Both the position numbers and the translations under genes were made by a program. From JANWYT01 sp034432435 (GTDB taxonomy: Bacteria; Chloroflexota; Anaerolineae; Aggregatilineales; Phototrophicaceae), in assembly GCA_034432435.1 (NCBI GenBank), contig DAOUBS010000164.1:1-21126 (forward strand): DNA of 21,126 nt, in the 5' to 3' direction. Numbering within the stretch: the first letter of the stretch is position 1; each line of letters opens with the position of its first letter. This document shows, piece after piece, positions 16,227 through 21,126 of this stretch. The notes under the pieces are model-generated. The model was not told the origin of the DNA. It ran no database searches and was given only the letters and a program-made list of their open reading frames with translations.

Positions 16227-17180
16227 TCAACAAGTTGGAGTCAGCATCGACTCAAGATAGTCAATTGACACTGTGCGCTGCGCTTGCACCGCGCGGCGCT
16301 TGGCGAACATGCGGGGCAGAGTAAGCAAGCCGACCAACATCCCCCGCAGGCGCGCTCGTGCGGCTGCCCCGCGCCAAGCACGCAGCGCCTCCCACGCGAG
16401 CTGCGCTTGGCGCTGCACGATGCAGCGGCGATGTTTGCGCCACAAATCGTTTGGTAAGTTCTTGGCCAGCAAATAAAGCGCGTTGCGCCCGTCGTAAAAA
16501 CTGGCCGTTATGCCGCCGCCCGTTGCAGATAGGTGATGATAAACGACGGCATAGGGGGTGTAAAGTGTGCGCCAACCCGTGAGCTGCGCGCGCCACGCCA
16601 GATCGACATCCTCCAACGAGAAGAAAAAATCTTCGTCCAGCAGCCCGATTTGGTCGAGCATGGCGCGGCGATAGGCAGACGACCCACCACAGGCGCTGAA
16701 CACGAACGCCTCTTCATCGTACTGGCCGGTGTCCTTCTCCCAGACGCCGCGGTTGTAGGCCGTGCCATCCGTGCGGAAGCCGTCGCCTGCGGTGTGGAAG
16801 GTGTCGCGCTGGTCGAACAGCAGCATCTTGCTGGCGACGATGCCCACTTCAGGGTAGCGGTGGAAGGCGTCTACGATCGCCGCCGCCCACTGCGGGGTAA
16901 CCTCGGTGTCGTTGTTCAGCAGGCTGATGAAGTCACCCCGCGCGCGCGCCATGCCCGCGTTGCACGCGCCGGTAAAGCCGCGGTTGCTCGGCAGCGCGAT
17001 GAGCGTCACATCCGGGTACTCAGCGCGCAGCAGCGCCTGTGAGCCGTCGCTGGAGGCGTTGTCGACTACGATGATCTCCAAAGCGGGGTGCGTCTGGCGG
17101 CGGAGCGCGTCGAGGCACGTGCGCAGGAAGCGCTCGCCGTTCCAATTCGGGATCACGACCGAGAGCAGCGGCTCAGGCAT
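16227..17180 (-). CDS. GT2 family glycosyltransferase (rhamnosyltransferase-like)
   Basis: A 317-residue GT-A enzyme starting LLSVVIPNWNGERFLRTCL. It shows VVDNASSDGS, the SNRGFTGACNAGM block, the metal-binding LLNNDTEV, and the acceptor-side FSLEDVDLAWR with GWRTLYTPYAVVYH. This is the pattern of bacterial rhamnosyl/glycosyltransferases of cell-surface polysaccharides. The last 80 residues are Arg/Ala-rich with amphipathic helices (WRKHRRCIVQRQ, MLVGLLTLPRMFAKRR) that may touch the membrane. The ATG at 17180 lies inside the end of the rmlD gene (8-base overlap). Next to an RmlD-like reductase, rhamnose is a reasonable guess for the donor sugar, but this is inference. Confidence 0.88.
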   Translation of the reverse strand: MPEPLLSVVIPNWNGERFLRTCLDALRRQTHPALEIIVVDNASSDGSQALLRAEYPDVTLIALPSNRGFTGACNAGMARARGDFISLLNNDTEVTPQWAAAIVDAFHRYPEVGIVASKMLLFDQRDTFHTAGDGFRTDGTAYNRGVWEKDTGQYDEEAFVFSACGGSSAYRRAMLDQIGLLDEDFFFSLEDVDLAWRAQLTGWRTLYTPYAVVYHHLSATGGGITASFYDGRNALYLLAKNLPNDLWRKHRRCIVQRQAQLAWEALRAWRGAAARARLRGMLVGLLTLPRMFAKRRAVQAQRTVSIDYLESMLTPTC

Positions 17181-18036
17181 GTTGTTCAGCTTCTCGTTGG
17201 ATGAAAACGCGCAGCGCCTCTTGCCACGGGCGAAGCGTAATCCCCAGCGCAGCCGCAGCGACGTTCGCTAGCGGCGCGTGGGGCGGCGGCGTGCTGGGGC
17301 GTGGCCACTCTTTGAGCGTGATTGGTTCAATCGGCGCGTTGATGCCTGCTGCTTCTAGAACAGCTTGCGCGAAGGCGAAGCGGCTGGCCGTGCCGCTGTT
17401 GGTCAGGTGGTAGGTTCCCCAGCAGCGCGTAGCAATCAACCGGACGACGGCATCCGCGAGGTCGTCGGTGTAGGTGGGGTTGCTGACCTCATCGCGCACT
17501 ACACGCAGTGGGTGACCTATGCGGGCGGCGTTCAGGATGGTCTGGACGAAGTTCCGCCCGCCGTGGGCGAACAGCCACGCGGTGCGCACGATCATGTGTT
17601 GCGGGTTGTGGCGGATGAGCGCCTGCTCACCGACCCATTTGCTGTAGCCGTAGGGGTTAGCAGGGCGGGTGGGGTCATACTCGCGGTAGGGCTGCGCACT
17701 TGTGCCGTCGAAAACTTCGTTGCTGCTGATGTACAGCATGGGGATACCGCGTGCCCCGCTGGCTGCTGCGAGGTACTGCGTGCCTAATCCGTTCACGCGG
17801 AGCGCGCGCTGCGGGTCACGCGCGCAGCCGTCGACGTCTGTCCATGCGGCGGTGTGAACGATGAAGTCCGGTTCAAAGTGCTCAACAGCGCGGTGAACCT
17901 CGCCCCAGCGTGTCAGCTCGACGTATACGCCATGCGCTTCCTCGCCAACGAGGGGGATCACGCGATATAGCCCTGATAGGCGGTCGCACAGGGCGCTGCC
18001 CAGCCGACCGTTGGCCCCAGTGATGAGAATCTTCAT
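17173..18036 (-). CDS. rmlD: RmlD-like dTDP-4-dehydrorhamnose reductase (extended SDR)
   Basis: A 287-residue NAD(P)-dependent sugar-nucleotide reductase. The cofactor loop is TGANGRLG (residues 6-13), followed by the VHTAAWTDVDGCARDP block typical of RmlD. YISSNEVFDG occupies the place of the usual 'ISTDYVFDG', and the catalytic pair is Tyr129 and Lys133 in YGYSKW. RmlD makes dTDP-L-rhamnose in the last step of its synthesis. No rmlA, rmlB or rmlC is in the window, so the pathway would have to be completed elsewhere, and another 4-keto-sugar reductase function is possible. The start overlaps the preceding stop by four bases (ATGA at 18033-18036), and the stop overlaps the next glycosyltransferase by eight. 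Confidence 0.84.
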   Translation of the reverse strand: MKILITGANGRLGSALCDRLSGLYRVIPLVGEEAHGVYVELTRWGEVHRAVEHFEPDFIVHTAAWTDVDGCARDPQRALRVNGLGTQYLAAASGARGIPMLYISSNEVFDGTSAQPYREYDPTRPANPYGYSKWVGEQALIRHNPQHMIVRTAWLFAHGGRNFVQTILNAARIGHPLRVVRDEVSNPTYTDDLADAVVRLIATRCWGTYHLTNSGTASRFAFAQAVLEAAGINAPIEPITLKEWPRPSTPPPHAPLANVAAAALGITLRPWQEALRVFIQREAEQHA

Positions 18037-18398
18037 GCGTCGCTCGTCTCTCGATAGTAGTAATTGAAGGCAGCCTCAGCTTCCGCGCGCCAGCAGTCGT
18101 CTAGGTCGCCTGAACACGGCATCATGCGGAAGTAGCCCGCACCCGGTCTACCTGTTGCTTTGGCCACTACCAGCGCGCAAAGCTGGACGCCTGTCTCGCG
18201 CTCCTCCTGATGACAGGCCTCGCGCAGCATCGCTGTGAACACATACGCCCCCGGGTGCGCCCGCACGCTGAGCATGGCTCGTGTCACCTCTCCATAGGTC
18301 AGGTAGCGGCGCTCGCGGGCTGCTTGCTGCAAGATGGCGCGGATTTCCGCCACGGCCTCATCCCATCTTTCGACTGCTAAGCCATATTTTAGCGCCAT
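18033..18398 (-). CDS. Small hypothetical protein
   Basis: A 121-residue soluble protein that I cannot assign to a named family. It begins with helices (ERWDEAVAEIRAILQQAARERRYLTYGEVTRAM), then has a core with VQLCALVVAKATGRPGAGYFRMM, and ends in an acidic helix (DDCWRAEAEAAFNYYY). The 'YgEl...' helix plus 'alVV....g.PG.GfF' block recurs in small uncharacterised bacterial proteins and domains, but I know no activity for it. It starts 13 bases after the stop of the membrane protein gene and is joined to rmlD by an ATGA overlap, so it is part of the polysaccharide operon without an obvious role in sugar chemistry. It has three cysteines spread along the chain. Confidence 0.68.
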   Translation of the reverse strand: MALKYGLAVERWDEAVAEIRAILQQAARERRYLTYGEVTRAMLSVRAHPGAYVFTAMLREACHQEERETGVQLCALVVAKATGRPGAGYFRMMPCSGDLDDCWRAEAEAAFNYYYRETSDA

Positions 18399-18411
18399 TG
18401 TAGGCCTCTTG

Positions 18412-19161
18412 TCAGCGCAGCGTAAGCGTTAAACGGTTGTCTTCGAGGTAAATTTCCTGCACGGTGTAGGCTGTGCCGTCGACACTGGCGCTGAGCGTGC
18501 TGATCAAGGCGTTGACGACTTCCTCGGCTTCCGCGATGAGTGTGCTGTAGGGCGCAGGTGGATTGACCAACAGCATCCCGTTCACATCCACCCCGACGAC
18601 GCCCAAACGCCGCCCGACCTGCTGGAACACGACCCCAACGGGCTGCCATGTGTTCAAACCCGGAACGAGCACCTCCCCGAACACGATCAAGCCATTCGGG
18701 CGCAAGTCGAAGCGCACGCCGCGCACCTGCCCATTGCCCTCTGCGCACAGAGTGCTGTACTGCTGGCACAGCGCCACCAGTCCCGTCTCGTTCGTTTGTG
18801 CTTGCAGCACGGTCTGCGCGGTTTGCGGGTCAAGCCCTACCGCTGCTTGGATCCGCTCGCCGTCGGGCACAAGCGCCTGCTGGCCAACCTGCGGGATGCT
18901 GACGATGATCTGACCGACGGGGGCGGGCTGCGCCAGCGCTGGCGCTGGCCGCGCGGTTTGATCGGCGAACACCGCTTCCGTCTGACCAGCGCTGCGAAAG
19001 CCCAACACTTGCAGCGCGAAGCCCTGCGGGTTCGGCAGCACCAAGAGCGCCCCTACGATCACCGCGGCGCACGCTCCCAGCAAGCTTGCGCCGCACCCCA
19101 CGTAGAGCAAGGGCGTGAAGAGGCTGCGACGACGGCCATAGTCGTAACGCGGTAGATGCAT
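18412..19161 (-). CDS. Membrane-anchored extracytoplasmic hypothetical protein
   Basis: A 249-residue protein. After a basic lead (MHLPRYDYGRRRSLF) comes one hydrophobic segment at about residues 16-42, then a Pro/Gln-rich linker (ARPAPALAQPAPVGQ) and a domain of about 190 residues with alternating beta strands, for example VRGVRFDLRPNGLIVFGEVLVPG and RLGVVGVDVNGMLL. The layout is of a type-II anchored or uncleaved-signal protein with its domain outside. I do not recognise the domain. Two cysteines (LCQQYSTLC) could form a disulfide. The ATG at 19161 is preceded by GAGG nine bases upstream; another ATG three codons earlier has that GAGG touching it and is less likely. It is the first gene of the operon running down to wzz. 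Confidence 0.72.
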   Translation of the reverse strand: MHLPRYDYGRRRSLFTPLLYVGCGASLLGACAAVIVGALLVLPNPQGFALQVLGFRSAGQTEAVFADQTARPAPALAQPAPVGQIIVSIPQVGQQALVPDGERIQAAVGLDPQTAQTVLQAQTNETGLVALCQQYSTLCAEGNGQVRGVRFDLRPNGLIVFGEVLVPGLNTWQPVGVVFQQVGRRLGVVGVDVNGMLLVNPPAPYSTLIAEAEEVVNALISTLSASVDGTAYTVQEIYLEDNRLTLTLR

Positions 19162-19163
19162 GG

Positions 19164-19192
19164 TTCTCATCCTCGTCAAACTGCAATACACT
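19164..19192 (+). promoter_or_regulatory. Candidate promoter for the M1 peptidase gene
   Basis: TTCTCA (19164-19169) and TACACT (19187-19192) are spaced by 17 bases, each matching four of six consensus positions. The predicted start near 19199 leaves a leader of about 29 bases that includes AAGGG at 19216-19220, seven bases before the ATG at 19228. Confidence 0.38.
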
Positions 19193-19217
19193 AAACGCAG
19201 AACGGCGCTGATGTGAA
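19190..19217 (-). promoter_or_regulatory. Candidate promoter for the polysaccharide operon
   Basis: Minus-strand TTCACA (19217-19212, five of six to TTGACA) and TTTAGT (19195-19190, four of six to TATAAT) are 16 bases apart. The predicted start near 19183 gives a leader of about 22 bases with GAGG before the ATG at 19161. It interlocks with the opposite-strand promoter for the M1 peptidase. Confidence 0.38.
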
Positions 19218-19227
19218 GGGTAAAGTT

Positions 19228-20625
19228 ATGCGCGTGTGGGCGCTGCGGCTGTGGTGGATCGTCGTCTTGGGGGCAGCGTGGCCGATCACGGCGCTGAGTG
19301 ACCCCGCAGGCATCGGCGACCCGTATTTTCCATTGATGGGCAACAGCGGCTATGACGTGCTGCACTACAACATCGATCTAGATGTGGCGCTGGCTCAGCA
19401 GATGGTGCGTGCGGTTGTGACGATCGACCTGCAAGCGCTGGCCACGCTGGAGCAGTTTCACCTAGACTTCAGCGGCCCAAAGATCGACGCGCTGGAGGTG
19501 AACGGTACGCCCGCGGCCTTCGAACGGCGCGCAAGTGAACTCATCGTGATGCCCGTTCAGCCCATCCGCAACGCTGAGACTGCGCAGGTTCGCGTGCGTT
19601 ACACGGGGCGCTTTCAAGCAGACCAGCGCAGCAGCTTTGGCGGGGGGTGGCAGCACTACCCGACGGGCGTGTTTGTGGCCAGCCAGCCGGATGGCTCGGC
19701 GACGTGGTTCCCTTCAAACGACCATCCGCTGGACAAAGCCACCTTCACGTTCACGATTCGCGTGCCAGCGGGCAACCTCGCCGCAGCCAACGGCGTGCTG
19801 ATCGACACGCGCCATGAGCCGAACGCGACAACTTACGTCTGGCATATGGCACAGCCGATGGCAACTTACCTCGCCACGGTGAACATCACCGATTTTGTCG
19901 TAGTGGATGGTCAGTCCCCCAGCGGTGTGCCGATCCGCAACTACTTCCCGACCGAGCTAGCGCCGCGTCTTGAGGAATTGTTTGCGGTTCAGGCGGCCAT
20001 GCTCGACTTCTACGAGTCGCTGATTGGGCCGTACCCGTTCGACGTGTACGGGGCGGTGGTGGCGCGGGCTAGTTTTCCCTTTGCGCTGGAGACGCAAACG
20101 CTCTCCCTCTTTCCACGTGACATTGCGCGGCTCCCCCTTCCGACGGTCAACGACATCATCGCCCATGAGATGGTGCATCAATGGTTCGGCAACAGCGTTA
20201 GCGTGCAGCATTGGCGCGACATTTGGCTGAACGAAGGCTTTGCTACCTACTTTGCGGCGCTGTGGGTGGAGCATACTGACGGGCCAGCGGCGTTTCAGCG
20301 CTTGATGGAGAACTACTACGCGATGATCTCTCAACCCGGCGACCAGCAGCGTGAGGTGCGCATTGGCGACCCGGGGGCGGAACAGCTCTTCCACGGGCTG
20401 GTCTATATTCGGGGGGCGTGGACGCTGCACGCGCTACGCCAACTACTGGGCGATGAAGTGTTCTTCCGCGCGATTCGTGAGTATTATCAGCGCTACGCCT
20501 ACGGCAACGCCAGCATTGCCGATTTCATCGCCAGCGTGCAGGCGACCAGCGGGCGTGATCTTGGTGCGTTCTTCCAGCAGTGGTTGTACGAGACGCGCAC
20601 GCCGACAGTGCGCTTTTCGAGTTAG
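19228..20625 (+). CDS. Secreted M1-family zinc metallopeptidase, short form
   Basis: A 465-residue aminopeptidase-type protein. A signal peptide covers about residues 1-24 (LWWIVVLGAAWPITALS), so it acts outside the membrane. The zinc site is HEMVHQWFGN with His313, Glu314 and His317, and the third ligand Glu336 is in WLNEGFATYF at the exact HExxH-18-E spacing. In place of the exopeptidase GxMEN motif the protein has FALETQT (Glu288), as in many bacterial short M1 enzymes. The fold ends soon after the catalytic domain and lacks the large C-terminal helical domain of PepN-type enzymes. The ATG at 19228 follows AAGGG and is preferred to a GTG at 19213. The stop shares four bases with the stop of the convergent MBL gene. 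Confidence 0.9.
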   Translation: MRVWALRLWWIVVLGAAWPITALSDPAGIGDPYFPLMGNSGYDVLHYNIDLDVALAQQMVRAVVTIDLQALATLEQFHLDFSGPKIDALEVNGTPAAFERRASELIVMPVQPIRNAETAQVRVRYTGRFQADQRSSFGGGWQHYPTGVFVASQPDGSATWFPSNDHPLDKATFTFTIRVPAGNLAAANGVLIDTRHEPNATTYVWHMAQPMATYLATVNITDFVVVDGQSPSGVPIRNYFPTELAPRLEELFAVQAAMLDFYESLIGPYPFDVYGAVVARASFPFALETQTLSLFPRDIARLPLPTVNDIIAHEMVHQWFGNSVSVQHWRDIWLNEGFATYFAALWVEHTDGPAAFQRLMENYYAMISQPGDQQREVRIGDPGAEQLFHGLVYIRGAWTLHALRQLLGDEVFFRAIREYYQRYAYGNASIADFIASVQATSGRDLGAFFQQWLYETRTPTVRFSS

Positions 20626-20633
20626 AACTCGAA
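20616..20633. repeat. Perfect 18-base palindrome across two convergent stop codons
   Basis: TTCGAGTT-AG-AACTCGAA is a perfect inverted repeat centred on the shared stop region of the M1 peptidase and MBL hydrolase genes. As RNA it can fold as a 7-base-pair stem with a four-base loop from either strand. There is no T-run downstream on either strand, so it is at most a weak terminator. Confidence 0.7.
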
Positions 20634-21126
20634 CACGTCAAAGTCTTTGCACAGTGTGATCGGCCCGCTGAAGGTGCGGCTGGCTTCTTGGACGAGCGGG
20701 GTCGGGTCAACGTTCCAGACTTGGTAGTGAATGAGCCAGAGCTGCTGTGCCCTGCCCTCAGTGGCGATCTGTCCGGCTTGCTGCGCGGTGCTGTGGCCGG
20801 GCGGGGGGCCGGCTGCTTCGTGCAGCAGCACGTCTACGCCTTTGGCGATGCGCCGCACGCCGTCGCAGGGTTCTGTGTCGCAGCTGTAGCCGAGGGTGGT
20901 TTGACTGTGTTTGTCGTAGATGCGCAAGCCGATCGTTGGGATGAAGTGCGTCACAGGAAAAGCGGTGATGACGAAATCCTCATTTTCCAACACAGGCGCG
21001 TTGTCGCGCTCGCTCACGCGGTGGAACGACACAGGGAAGAAGTTCGGCCACTCGGCCCAACCATAGGCTTCCATCATGTTCTCAACACGATGGATGCAGT
21101 GGTGGATACCGTAGATGCGCAGCGGC
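20622..21126 (-). CDS. MBL-fold metallo-hydrolase, RNase Z-like, C-terminal part (runs off right edge)
   Basis: The open frame continues upstream past 21126 with no stop, so the visible 167 residues are the C-terminal part only; an internal ATG at 21077 is probably not the start. The segment contains FVITAFPVTHFIPTIGLRI (a conserved metal histidine), LGYSCDTEPCDGVRRIAKGVDVLLHEA (the Asp of the 'sgDT' motif and the 'l.HEa' block) and QLWLIHY (the last metal histidine). These are the back half of the RNase Z/arylsulfatase-like subgroup of the metallo-beta-lactamase fold. The HxHxDH motif would lie outside the window. Whether it processes tRNA ends or hydrolyses a small molecule cannot be decided here. 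It converges with the M1 gene and shares its stop region. Confidence 0.83.
   Translation of the reverse strand, partial: PLRIYGIHHCIHRVENMMEAYGWAEWPNFFPVSFHRVSERDNAPVLENEDFVITAFPVTHFIPTIGLRIYDKHSQTTLGYSCDTEPCDGVRRIAKGVDVLLHEAAGPPPGHSTAQQAGQIATEGRAQQLWLIHYQVWNVDPTPLVQEASRTFSGPITLCKDFDVFEF

Overview
The window is a dense, moderately high-GC bacterial chromosome segment. It holds 22 protein-coding genes and no rRNA, tRNA, insertion sequence or CRISPR array that I can see. Start codons are mixed (ATG, GTG, TTG), intergenic gaps are all under about 140 bases, and 4-base ATGA/GTGA stop-start overlaps are common. The protein set (KynB-type cyclase, X25-domain pullulanase, GT4/GT2 exopolysaccharide cluster, short M1 peptidase, cysteine-less FmdB relative) would fit a Chloroflexota (Anaerolineae-like) genome. 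That placement is inference from general resemblance, not from a marker gene.

Layout. Bases 1-152 (-) hold the N-terminus of methionine synthase MetH, cut by the window edge. A secreted beta-propeller protein (257-1285, +) faces it across divergent promoter DNA and converges on an MFS transporter (1262-2437, -). Then come trmO and a DJ-1/PfpI protein as a tight pair (2529-3586, +), and a small unknown protein coupled to gamma-glutamyltransferase (3669-5518, +). A cysteine-less FmdB-like protein (5638-5928, +) is followed by a clear intrinsic terminator. After it sit a two-domain DUF4062/nucleoside-deoxyribosyltransferase-like protein coupled to a DinB-fold protein (6018-7762) and a membrane-anchored SDR (7775-8689).

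A kynB plus small membrane protein operon (8686-9608, -) lies back to back with a secreted 1099-residue pullulanase (9744-13043, +). The pullulanase converges on a long minus-strand operon read from 19161 down to 13040: membrane-anchored unknown, small unknown, RmlD-like reductase, two GT2 glycosyltransferases, RNase HII, GT4 glycosyltransferase and a Wzz-like chain-length protein. This is a surface-polysaccharide assembly cluster with a housekeeping rnhB embedded in it. A short M1 metallopeptidase (19228-20625, +) diverges from this operon and converges on an MBL-fold hydrolase that runs off the right edge.

The most unusual items are the two-domain TIR-fold-like protein sitting 17 bases downstream of a terminator, the FmdB relative that has lost every cysteine, a nested hairpin in the last codons of wzz just after the pullulanase stop, and the repeated use of exactly 4-base stop-on-stop overlaps at convergent gene pairs. 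I found no gene cluster that I can call a new defence or biosynthetic system with confidence; the 6018-7280 gene is the best candidate for unexplored function.
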